DNA of 64,000 nt from Geothrix paludis (lineage in GTDB: Bacteria > Acidobacteriota > Holophagae > Holophagales > Holophagaceae), in the NCBI RefSeq assembly GCF_022808815.1, contig NZ_JAKZLC010000003.1, positions 186,001-250,000 on the forward strand, written 5' to 3'. Shown here one piece after another: positions 43,097 through 53,166 of the stretch (the stretch's first letter is position 1; each line of letters starts with the position of its first letter). The position numbers and the translations under genes are program-made. Below the pieces are notes generated by a model that saw only the letters and a list, made by a program, of their open reading frames with translations, was not told where the DNA came from and did not search any database.

Positions 43097-44223
43097 GCGC
43101 GCAACCGGATCTGGGAGGTGCGGTCGAAGGCGCCGAGAATTTGGTGGGCTGATTCCTTCCAGGTGAACCGGAAAGGAGCATGGGGTTGGCCGCTCGGGAA
43201 CCGCATAGCCCGTGGGGCGTGTAGGAATGCCTCGTAGGCTTCGACCATGGCGGCGAGGTCTGTTCCATGGCACAGAGCTGGATAACCCTCCACCACTTCC
43301 CGGAAGGGGGGAATGTCGCTGCACAGGATCGGGCAACCGACGGCCATGGCTTCGGCCAACGGCATTCCGAACCCCTCGTACAAGGAAGGCATGAGCAGGG
43401 CCCGGGCATTTCTCAGCTGACAAGGAAGGACCGCCCGCTCCAGGTAGCCGGTGCATTGGGCGATGCCCGTGGCTTCCAGAGCTGAAATCCGCTTCAGCAG
43501 GGTGGAGTCACGCCAGCCCTTCCCACCGACAATCCGAAGCCGAAGGCCGGTCGGCCAGGTGCCCCGACGCACCAGTTCCTCGACACAGCCGATCAGCCGG
43601 TCGAGGTTTTTCCGGGGTTCGAGGGTTCCGAGCACGATCAGGTAGTCGTCCTCTCCTGCCCCAGGCTCCAGCGAGCTGGGAGGGGTGAAGAACAGGTCAT
43701 CCACGCCGGGGTACACCACTGCGTGGGAGGTCGCTCCGAAGAGGGTGAGCGCCTCCTGCTCGGTGGCCTTGGAGATGGGAAGGAGGAGGGAGGCACGGCC
43801 AAGCCAGTGTCGGAGGTTCCACTTCCGGTACTGGCGGGGCATCCAGGCCATCGTCTCGGGATAACGTTCCGGGACGAAGTCATAGATCGTCAAGGCCACC
43901 TTCAGTCCGGAAAGGGCAAAGGGCACCAGGCCGTTCGCGGCCCAGAGAAAGTCCCCGCCGAGCTGTCGGCAAGCCCGTGGCAGGATGGCGTCAAACCACC
44001 AGGCGCGCCAGCCCGTGGCATGCTCTTTCCGGGCTTTTGAAGCCTTCAGGTCATGGATGACATTGGGTAATCGCACGGGGGAAGTGGGGTGGTAGGGGGA
44101 CAGGACGATGAACTCCCAGTCGGGTCGCTCAAGGGCCATGGCGTTCAGGAGTGAGTGGGTGTACTGGCCAATCCCTGTGAGGGGGTAGCACAAGGGGGAA
44201 CCGTCCACGAGGATGCGTGTCAT
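43093..44223 (-). CDS. Glycosyltransferase family 4
   Basis: 376 residues with a standard GT4 layout: RILVDGSPLCYPLTGIGQYT (TGIGRY-type loop), LTIYDFVPERYPE, LLPISKATEQE and VVYPGVDDLFF, then the donor domain YLIVLGTLEPRKNLDRLIGC, LRIVGGKGWRD, CTGYLERAVLPCQLRNARAL and PSLYEGFGMPLAEAMAVGCP (ExxxxxE). Likely a mannosyl- or rhamnosyltransferase by similarity of style. It is translationally coupled to the next gene through ATGA. Confidence 0.93.
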   Translation of the reverse strand: MTRILVDGSPLCYPLTGIGQYTHSLLNAMALERPDWEFIVLSPYHPTSPVRLPNVIHDLKASKARKEHATGWRAWWFDAILPRACRQLGGDFLWAANGLVPFALSGLKVALTIYDFVPERYPETMAWMPRQYRKWNLRHWLGRASLLLPISKATEQEALTLFGATSHAVVYPGVDDLFFTPPSSLEPGAGEDDYLIVLGTLEPRKNLDRLIGCVEELVRRGTWPTGLRLRIVGGKGWRDSTLLKRISALEATGIAQCTGYLERAVLPCQLRNARALLMPSLYEGFGMPLAEAMAVGCPILCSDIPPFREVVEGYPALCHGTDLAAMVEAYEAFLHAPRAMRFPSGQPHAPFRFTWKESAHQILGAFDRTSQIRLRA

Positions 44224-44302
44224 GCGAGTTCAGATTTCTGCTTGGCCCGGGCCGGCGGGGGGAGGTGGGATAGCTTCGAGTGAGTCCAGGGTCGCATCAG
44301 AT

Positions 44303-45823
44303 TCATGAAAGATGGCCTCGGGGCAGCAGTCTCGCTTTCAGGCGGTCCGGAAGCCTGTCCCCTAACATCTTCCGCTCCTCGTCGGCCAGGAGGAACCTCC
44401 ACCCCCAAAGCACAAAGGCTGTGGGAAGGACGAGGCCGCCGAGGAAATGGATCCAGGTCTGGTTGGAGACCCCGCCTGCTAGGGCCACGGCCAGGAAACA
44501 AGCGATTCCGGTCCATTTGGAGGCGGATCCAGCCTGACCCCGGATGGTGAGCATCCGCGACATGATCCGCAGGATGAGACCCAGGTCGATCAGGGCCCAG
44601 GCGCACCAGACCATGGCTGTTCCCCGGGTTCCAAAGGCCTTCACGGCCAGGTATGAACCCAGAAGGTAAAAGGGGATTTCCCACAGATGCCGCTTGGTGG
44701 TCAGATCTGGGCGGCCCATGGCCTGGATGAATGCAAAGGGGACGTAGCCGATCGAGATGGGAACCATGCCAAGCGCGATGAGCTGGAAGATGAGGGCGCT
44801 TTGGCTGGACAAATCCGAGCCCAGCCAGAACGTCAGCATGGGTTTGGCCAGGAGCATGAGCGCCATGAAAAGGGGAACCGTGACGTAGGCCATCGCGTTG
44901 AGTGCGGTCACCGCCAAACGGGAGACCCGTTCGGGCTCAGATCTGAGGCTGCTGAAGGCAGGGAAAAGCACTCCGACAATCGAGGTGGGGAGGATGAGGA
45001 CCCTCACCACCATGTCGAAAGGGGTCGCGAAAACGACCAGAGCTGCGGTTCCCAACATGGCGCTGATGTAGAGACGATCGATGTAGGCCATGGTCATCAA
45101 GGTCCCGATCAGGTTGTTGGCTGTGGACCATAGCCCAAACGAGAAGATTGGCTTAAGGAACGCCTTGTCGAGGGATAGGCGGCCGAACAGGCCCGGAACG
45201 AGCCTGTAGCACTGGATGGCATAGACGCCGAGTTCAAGCAGACGCACGGCGACCAGCATTCCCACAATGGCCCAGACTCCCTGGGAGAAGGCCAGGACAG
45301 GGAGCGGAGATAAGTAGAGCAGAATGCCGACTGCGGAGCGCGCCAGGCTGACTTCCTTGAATCGCTGGTAGGCCTCCAGCACCCCCCGGAGGGCCGTCCC
45401 TAGGATGACGAGTGGAACGGCTGCTGCGGCCATGGTCAGACAGTGGTGCGCGTCTTGGATAACCGATGGGGAAACTTTCAGGAAGTGATTGGAGATCCAC
45501 CCACCGCCGGCAATCAGGATAGCGGCACCGCCCAGGCCTACGCAGAGCAGCAGGAGGACGCCGGTTTGCACAATGGCGGGAATGTCTTCGGGCTCTCCCG
45601 ATCCCAGACGCTCGGCGATGCTCTGTGTCAGAGCCCGCCCGATGCCCAGGTCGAGCAGGGTGGAGTAGCCCACGATCATCCACACGAAGGTCAGCAGGCC
45701 AAAGCGTTCCGGGCCCAACCTGTGGATCAACAGTGGGATGATGACGATGGCGGCGGCCATGGGGAGCACATAGCCCAGAAGGGTCCAGGCCATTCCACCG
45801 GTCAACCTGCGTGATTCAGACAT
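44303..45823 (-). CDS. Wzx-like polysaccharide flippase
   Basis: 506 residues, start MSESRRLTGGMAWTLLGYVL chosen because it leads directly into the first helix. Twelve to fourteen hydrophobic segments, a conserved GLLTFVWMIVGYSTLLDLGIGRALT motif and FSFGLWSTANNLIGTLMTMAYIDR fit the polysaccharide-transport branch of the MOP superfamily. It would flip the undecaprenyl-linked repeat unit to the periplasm. A 79-base gap separates it from the next glycosyltransferase gene; the 200 bases upstream of it hold nothing recognisable apart from likely promoter sequence. Confidence 0.9.
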   Translation of the reverse strand: MSESRRLTGGMAWTLLGYVLPMAAAIVIIPLLIHRLGPERFGLLTFVWMIVGYSTLLDLGIGRALTQSIAERLGSGEPEDIPAIVQTGVLLLLCVGLGGAAILIAGGGWISNHFLKVSPSVIQDAHHCLTMAAAAVPLVILGTALRGVLEAYQRFKEVSLARSAVGILLYLSPLPVLAFSQGVWAIVGMLVAVRLLELGVYAIQCYRLVPGLFGRLSLDKAFLKPIFSFGLWSTANNLIGTLMTMAYIDRLYISAMLGTAALVVFATPFDMVVRVLILPTSIVGVLFPAFSSLRSEPERVSRLAVTALNAMAYVTVPLFMALMLLAKPMLTFWLGSDLSSQSALIFQLIALGMVPISIGYVPFAFIQAMGRPDLTTKRHLWEIPFYLLGSYLAVKAFGTRGTAMVWCAWALIDLGLILRIMSRMLTIRGQAGSASKWTGIACFLAVALAGGVSNQTWIHFLGGLVLPTAFVLWGWRFLLADEERKMLGDRLPDRLKARLLPRGHLS

Positions 45824-46025
45824 CTTCACGTCCCACACCTGAAATCCGCACGCCTGCACGATTTCCGATTCCAGAACCCAGGGGACGCATCGCCCCGTCA
45901 TCGTGTGTAGGTATCGTCACGAATCACCGCGGGGGACGAAAAGGTTCATTTGACCGCCTGAAAGGAAAGTGGGGAGGTTGCGGGTGAAGGCACCTTGGTC
46001 GGGTGATTCGGGATCAGTGGGGAAG

Positions 46026-47600
46026 TCATTTGATCAGGGGATCGTAGGCGCCCCGTGGTGGGAATGTGCCTGCCCATTGGGCGACCCGATCAGAAGTGAG
46101 CTCCGCGTCGAAAAGCCAGTCCTTGACCAATGGATGGATGACGCGGTTGTTCATGGGTGTGTCGTTGTGGCGCTCTGCTGAAGGGCCGGCGAATTTCATC
46201 AGCAATGGGATTCGATGAGCGAATTCGGGCGCGGAGAAAGCCGGAGGTCGTGGCGGCAGGCCCTCGGCAGTGATGGCGCGCTGCCAATGGTCCGAGGTGA
46301 GAATGATCGTCGAGTCGTTCCAGGCCCTCCGCTCTTCGAGGCGATTCCGCAAGGCGCCGATGGCCTCGTCTACGAGGCGGAGGTTGCCGAGGGAACCGGG
46401 GTGGAACCCGCATTCGGAAGGGGGGGTAAGGCAGGGCGCATGCGGAACAGGAAGGTGAACGATGACGAGCTCGTGGGTGGGGCGGGAAGCCTCTTCTAGG
46501 AGGCGGTTCAGAAGGTTTGAGTGAAGCTCCCGCAGATGAGGAAGCTCCAGGTCCTTGAGCAGACCCTTGAGACCAGGGAGAGATTCGATGGCCAGCGAAA
46601 GTTCAAACTTGACCGCCGCAGGGAAGTGGCCCTGGCTCCGTTCGGCTTTCTCCCATTCGGCATAGTAGGGGAGGCGGCAGAGCTCGAGTGTCTTCCGCTG
46701 ACTCTGATACCGCTTTCCGTAAGCGTGGTAGTAGTCGATCAGGAGGGTCCGCTTCCCCTGCCGGGAAGCGAGGAGTGGCAGATCCTCGAGTTCACTGAGG
46801 CGATATCGCTGTCCTGATTCAGCATCTTTGAAGGACAATTCGCAGTCTGGCTCTGTGGCTACTTCGGAGAAGAGGCGCCCGGAGAGAATCGAGGGAATGG
46901 AGCGTTTGGTTTCGCTGGCCGGCGGATAGGCGCGCTGGGTCTGGAAGGATTCCTTGGCAAAAGCGTCCAAGTGCGGCAGCAACAGGCTCTCGGGTCGGTG
47001 GGCAAAGGTCCAACCATAGTCCCATTCGTCAAACACGATCAGATACAACTGTCGGGCAGGCGGGGGGCCTGGAGCAAGAGCGGTCACCTGGGGAACGACC
47101 CCGTCTCCGGGGCGAACCTGGAGGAGAATGGAACCCAGGCACAGCAGGGGTAGAGGCAGCAGCAGGAGCAGGGCGGACCGACTGAGGTGTTCCGCCTGGG
47201 AGGGCCACCGGTGGATCAGGAAGAACGCAACAACTACCAGCGTCAGTGAGACCGTGTAAAAAACGGGGCGCCCGATCAGCGACTTGAGGATGAACAGATT
47301 CAAGTGGGAGTACGATCCGGTGAGAGTCTCCCGGATGGGGTGTTGCAGGATGACGAGCGCGAGCACATGGAAGCCGCTCCTGGGAAGTCCCGAAAGCCGA
47401 GCCTTTTTGTACACAATCCATGAGAGGATATAGATCGCGATTGTAGCGGTGGTCACCAGGAACAGGAGCGCTGCGACCGAGGTGATGGTCGGGTTCCAGG
47501 CCCCAAAATATTGGTCCGTGCTTCCGGGAAGGAGGGCTTGCCAGCATCGGAAGAGAAGGAGATTGGCCGCCGAAAAGCTGAGGAGCAGGCGCATCTTCAT
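46026..47600 (-). CDS. Membrane-bound sulfatase/alkaline phosphatase-fold enzyme
   Basis: 524 residues; the ATG overlaps the preceding stop as ATGA. The first 170 residues hold about five transmembrane helices, the rest is a periplasmic alkaline-phosphatase-superfamily domain: metal-binding LIVFDEWDYGW, nucleophile region SETKRSIPSILSG (Thr/Ser), VHLPVPHAPCL and the C-terminal LTSDHW. The layout matches phosphoethanolamine and phosphoglycerol transferases as well as membrane sulfatases, so it may decorate the polysaccharide or lipid A with a phosphate-linked group. The precise reaction is not decided. Confidence 0.78.
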   Translation of the reverse strand: MKMRLLLSFSAANLLLFRCWQALLPGSTDQYFGAWNPTITSVAALLFLVTTATIAIYILSWIVYKKARLSGLPRSGFHVLALVILQHPIRETLTGSYSHLNLFILKSLIGRPVFYTVSLTLVVVAFFLIHRWPSQAEHLSRSALLLLLPLPLLCLGSILLQVRPGDGVVPQVTALAPGPPPARQLYLIVFDEWDYGWTFAHRPESLLLPHLDAFAKESFQTQRAYPPASETKRSIPSILSGRLFSEVATEPDCELSFKDAESGQRYRLSELEDLPLLASRQGKRTLLIDYYHAYGKRYQSQRKTLELCRLPYYAEWEKAERSQGHFPAAVKFELSLAIESLPGLKGLLKDLELPHLRELHSNLLNRLLEEASRPTHELVIVHLPVPHAPCLTPPSECGFHPGSLGNLRLVDEAIGALRNRLEERRAWNDSTIILTSDHWQRAITAEGLPPRPPAFSAPEFAHRIPLLMKFAGPSAERHNDTPMNNRVIHPLVKDWLFDAELTSDRVAQWAGTFPPRGAYDPLIK

Positions 47601-49012
47601 GCCGGACGGCGGGACGCCAGGTACAGGCATCTGTCTCCTCCGTCCAACCGCCTCCGGGCAACGATGTCAAACTGGGCCTCGAGCGCCTGTTCGAAACTGG
47701 CGACCGTCAAGCCTGCGTATAGGTGGGCATTGGGTCCGGCCAATCGTTGGAACTGCGGGTCATCAAACGGCACCCATTCGATGACGAGCCAGCGGGTGGT
47801 CTGTTGGGACAGGTGCCCAATGACCCGCTCTAGTGGAATTCTCTCTCGAACCAGTAAATGGTGGATCAGCGCCAAGGCCAAGACCATGTCGAAGCGGTCC
47901 TTGGTCCTCTCCAGGAATGGAGCCTCTTCCCCGTTCTCCCACCCAAGGGGGGGGGAGGGACGACCTAAATCCATGACCAGCGGGAGGATGTCGAGCTGTT
48001 CAGTGGCGGCTGTCCACCACAGGCGGTCTACACAGGCTGCGTCCCCGTCTACCGCCACGACTCGGGCGCCAGCTTTAGCCGCGAGACGTGAAAAACGCCC
48101 GGTGTTGCATCCGAGGTCAAGCACTGCTTTAGGAGTGCATCGCTCCAGGGACTCCTGGATGAAGCCCTCCTTGGCTCGCAACCCGCCTGGGCTATAGCTT
48201 TCCCCCGCCTGGTCGTACTGCGACCAGGCGGTGTCCGGGGCGGTCTGCGACACCCAACGGTCCAGCTGCTTCCTCAGCCCATGGAGAAGGCGCCCGGTGA
48301 TGGCTCGGCCCATATTCTCATCACTATCCCGCCAAGTCTTGAGCCCTCCGTGAGATGATCCGGCCCGGCCTTTGGTGAAAAGGGTTGGGAGGGTAATGGC
48401 CGTAAGCACACCTGGTCTAGCTCGTTGGAAGACGCTTAATTGACTGTAGGCCTCTTCCGGTGAAAGTCCGTCGCGTTTGGACAGGTAGATCCATCCCAAC
48501 GGGGTTTTGTTCAGACGATGGAGGATTTGAGGAATGAGAAATGTCCGGATGAACTGGCCGTAGGCGACCCATCCCATCTGGCCGGCCGAGCGGGGGGTGG
48601 GGCTCAAGTGGTCGACGAAGATTGGCCGAGGCCCCTCAAACAGTACATTTGAAGGGCTGGCATCTTTCAGTTCCCAGCCAACCTCAAGCAACCTCTCGTT
48701 CAGTTCCAAGGTGAGCCGCGCTGCGCACAGAAGCATGCCCTGGGACCATTCGTGGGCATAGCTCGGGAAAAAGATCCTGGGGTGTATCCAAGCTTTCAAA
48801 AGAGGAGGGGTCTCTGATCCAAGTTGGATCTGTGGATCTTCCGGATCAACCTCGGAGCTGGGAATCCACTTCCCGGCCTTCTGCAGTTCTTCGAGGAGAG
48901 CCCGAAGTGCGGGCGGGAAGGGGGCTTCCCATGTCTTCCATGCCATCCGGGTGACTGTGTCCGGTCCAATCCGGGTCTGCCCGTGGGGATCCCTGAAGGA
49001 GGTCCGGATCAT
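47597..49012 (-). CDS. Class I SAM methyltransferase with N-terminal kinase-like region
   Basis: 471 residues. The C-terminal half is a methyltransferase with motif I VLDLGCNTG (residues 297-305), acidic loop VVAVDGDAACVDRL, and an LALALIHHL motif. The N-terminal half contains LKDASPSNVLF (115-125) and IFVDHLS (131-137), spaced like the catalytic loop and metal-binding motif of kinase-fold phosphotransferases (D-x4-N and D). Together they suggest a two-domain protein that may phosphorylate and methylate a glycan, as in chain-terminating WbdD-type enzymes; that link is inference. It is coupled to the sulfatase-like gene by ATGA. Confidence 0.75.
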   Translation of the reverse strand: MIRTSFRDPHGQTRIGPDTVTRMAWKTWEAPFPPALRALLEELQKAGKWIPSSEVDPEDPQIQLGSETPPLLKAWIHPRIFFPSYAHEWSQGMLLCAARLTLELNERLLEVGWELKDASPSNVLFEGPRPIFVDHLSPTPRSAGQMGWVAYGQFIRTFLIPQILHRLNKTPLGWIYLSKRDGLSPEEAYSQLSVFQRARPGVLTAITLPTLFTKGRAGSSHGGLKTWRDSDENMGRAITGRLLHGLRKQLDRWVSQTAPDTAWSQYDQAGESYSPGGLRAKEGFIQESLERCTPKAVLDLGCNTGRFSRLAAKAGARVVAVDGDAACVDRLWWTAATEQLDILPLVMDLGRPSPPLGWENGEEAPFLERTKDRFDMVLALALIHHLLVRERIPLERVIGHLSQQTTRWLVIEWVPFDDPQFQRLAGPNAHLYAGLTVASFEQALEAQFDIVARRRLDGGDRCLYLASRRPA

Positions 49013-49018
49013 TAAAGT

Positions 49019-49198
49019 TCAGGCCTTTCCATCAAGGCGGGGGTGCTTGCCGGGCCTGAACCGAGAAAGGAACCCGAGCACTGTTTTGCGGAAGGCGATA
49101 AATGAGCCAAGGATGGAAGCTGCAACGACTTGGAAGAGCATGGAGCCAGAGCCTGGGTCGACATACATTTCGGGGCTCCTCAAGAAATGCAACGCCAT
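49019..49198 (-). CDS. Small single-helix protein with YVDPGSGS motif
   Basis: 59 residues if the ATG at 49198 is used, 49 if the ATG giving MYVDPGSGSMLFQVVAASIL is used. The YxDPGSGS segment followed by one hydrophobic helix and a basic tail (FLSRFRPGKHPRLDGK) recurs in tiny proteins encoded beside polysaccharide genes in many bacteria. Function is unknown. It lies six bases before the methyltransferase gene and is likely the first gene of this minus-strand operon. Confidence 0.6.
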   Translation of the reverse strand: MALHFLRSPEMYVDPGSGSMLFQVVAASILGSFIAFRKTVLGFLSRFRPGKHPRLDGKA

Positions 49199-49447
49199 CT
49201 GTGAGGCTTGGCGTCGGTAGTGGTGGTGAGCAGCACAGCAGAGGAACTCGGCCCTTCCCAAGATTGGATGGCTCCGATCGCTATGATCAGACCACTGTAT
49301 CGGATTCAAGGAGGGGGAACTCAATGGTCAGGGCATATCCGCGCGGGTCATGCCAGGGACCCGGCCAGTAGGCTGGTGGGATGTAGCTGGACGCTCCAAG
49401 AGAATAAGGGGGCCAGGTTCTACAACCCGGCCCCCCCCAACCAGGGC

Positions 49448-51622
<2,175 letters not shown>

Positions 51623-51969
51623 GCGGTCTCCGGGCCGTGCGGCCCTTTGGTGGCTCCCCCTGAGCCCGGGCACCGGCCGGGGCTCCAGCGATCGCTCCAT
51701 GAAACCCGTCCGCCGGGGGCTTTGGTTGGCCTGGGGAGGTGGGCTTCCTGCAGAGGTCGCCGCCGAAGGGGAGCAGGTGGAAATCGGCAGGATCAGCATA
51801 GCAGATCCCCCGGAATAGGCCTCCTGGCCTCACATCGTGGGAGAAAGGTTACCGGTTGTATCTTGCAAAACGTCGAATGTGATGCAATTATTGCACCCTA
51901 GCGATTTTATAAACCCTGGCCCGAGCAGCGACCTCTCTTTCCTCTGAACCTCTTGTTGCCGAGGACGTC
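51623..51969. other. Divergent pnp / sugar-phosphate transferase intergenic region
   Basis: 347 bases without a gene. The left two thirds form the GC-rich leader of pnp. The right third turns AT-rich and contains a TGCAAT-T-ATTGCA palindrome and a TATAAA sequence (51908-51913), presumably the promoter area of the transferase gene. Confidence 0.5.
51883..51895. promoter_or_regulatory. TGCAAT-T-ATTGCA palindrome
   Basis: A perfect 13-base inverted repeat 75 bases before the start of the sugar-1-phosphate transferase gene and 13 bases before TATAAA. It may be an operator controlling the export genes that follow. No second copy was noticed. Confidence 0.4.
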
Positions 51970-53046
51970 GTGGCATCTCCCTGGACTCAACCTGCGATCG
52001 GATTCGCCCTTGGGCTCGCGCTCTCCGGGGCGCTGATCCGTTGGGTGGGGCCGCTCGGATGGATGGACCTCCCGGACGCCGCCCGGAAGAAGCATGGGCG
52101 GCCCACGCCGCGGACAGGGGGCCTGGTGCTATGGCTGCTTCTTATGGCAGCCCATGCCACGGGCCAGTGGCGCTTCCATCTGAATGTCGCCGACTGGGCG
52201 GGTGTGTACGCCATGGCCTTCATCGGCATGCTGGATGATCGCTTCGACCTCCGTCCGCGGTACAAGGCCATGGCGGGTTTCGGTGTGGCGCTGATGCTGG
52301 CGTTCCATGTGGCCGGGACGATTGGGCGGCAGCTGGAAGAGGTGTCCTTCCTGGACTTCACCTTGTCCAGCCACCCCGCTGTGCTCGTGCCCCTGCTCAC
52401 CCTGTGGTTCTGGGCCCTGCCCCAAGCCTACAACCTCATCGATGGCATCAACGGCCTGGCCATGGGGTTTGCCGCCCTGGCGTTGGGCGTGCTGGGTTGG
52501 AACCTCGGGGCCCAGTCCGGCCTCTTCTGGGGGGGGCTGGGGGCAGTCCTGGTCCTGAATTTCCCGAAGGCCCGGCACTTCCTGGGCGACTGCGGGGCTC
52601 TCATGCTGGGCACCCTCTTCGCCATCCTCGGGGTGGAGGCCTTCGCGCTGAGGAATCCCAACCTGCTGCTGTGGGTCTTCGCCTATCCCACCGTGGATGT
52701 CCTGCTAGTGGTGGGCATCCGGGCCTGGAAGGGGCTTCCCCTCGGCGGAGCCGATCGCAGCCACCTGCACCACTGGATGATGGATCGGATGAACGGGCGC
52801 TCCTGGTTCGCCACGCCTACCCTGCTGACCATCGCCGCCCTGCCCATGCTGCACGCCACGAATCTCCCGGGACACGAGGCCATGTCGCGAACGGGCCTGG
52901 CGATCCTGGCGATCCTGGCCCTCAAGGCCTTCAAGGACCGCGTGACGGCAAAGGACCGGCCCGCGACGGCCCAGGTTCGGCGGGAGATCCCCTTCATGGT
53001 GTCCGGCAACGTCCGCGAAGTCTCCGGATCCCACACGAGGCTTTGA
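51970..53046 (+). CDS. Undecaprenyl-phosphate sugar-1-phosphate transferase (WecA/MraY superfamily)
   Basis: 358 residues from a GTG start with GAGGA upstream; about ten transmembrane helices. Superfamily motifs are PDAARKKHGRPTPRTGG, the DDRFDLRPRYK aspartate pair, NLIDGINGLAMG, FLGDCGALMLGTL and SHLHH near the end. Proteins of this WecA-like branch attach an N-acetylhexosamine-phosphate (commonly GlcNAc) to undecaprenyl phosphate, starting O-antigen or exopolysaccharide units. The donor cannot be read from sequence. It is the initiating enzyme for the cluster, placed apart from the glycosyltransferases by pnp. Confidence 0.9.
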   Translation: MASPWTQPAIGFALGLALSGALIRWVGPLGWMDLPDAARKKHGRPTPRTGGLVLWLLLMAAHATGQWRFHLNVADWAGVYAMAFIGMLDDRFDLRPRYKAMAGFGVALMLAFHVAGTIGRQLEEVSFLDFTLSSHPAVLVPLLTLWFWALPQAYNLIDGINGLAMGFAALALGVLGWNLGAQSGLFWGGLGAVLVLNFPKARHFLGDCGALMLGTLFAILGVEAFALRNPNLLLWVFAYPTVDVLLVVGIRAWKGLPLGGADRSHLHHWMMDRMNGRSWFATPTLLTIAALPMLHATNLPGHEAMSRTGLAILAILALKAFKDRVTAKDRPATAQVRREIPFMVSGNVREVSGSHTRL

Positions 53047-53166
53047 CCGATCTGCGCCCCTCCAGAGGCCGAGGTCTGCCAAGGGTCGGGCATACTGGAT
53101 CATCATGCCTTCTGCTCCACCGGTGGGACGGATCCCTCCGGAATCCACACCGATAGGACTGTCCTG

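Noticed and set aside
44220-44684. A minus-strand frame overlapping the end of the flippase gene
   Set aside because: It overlaps the flippase in another frame, has no domain or ribosome binding site, and has the composition of a shadow frame.
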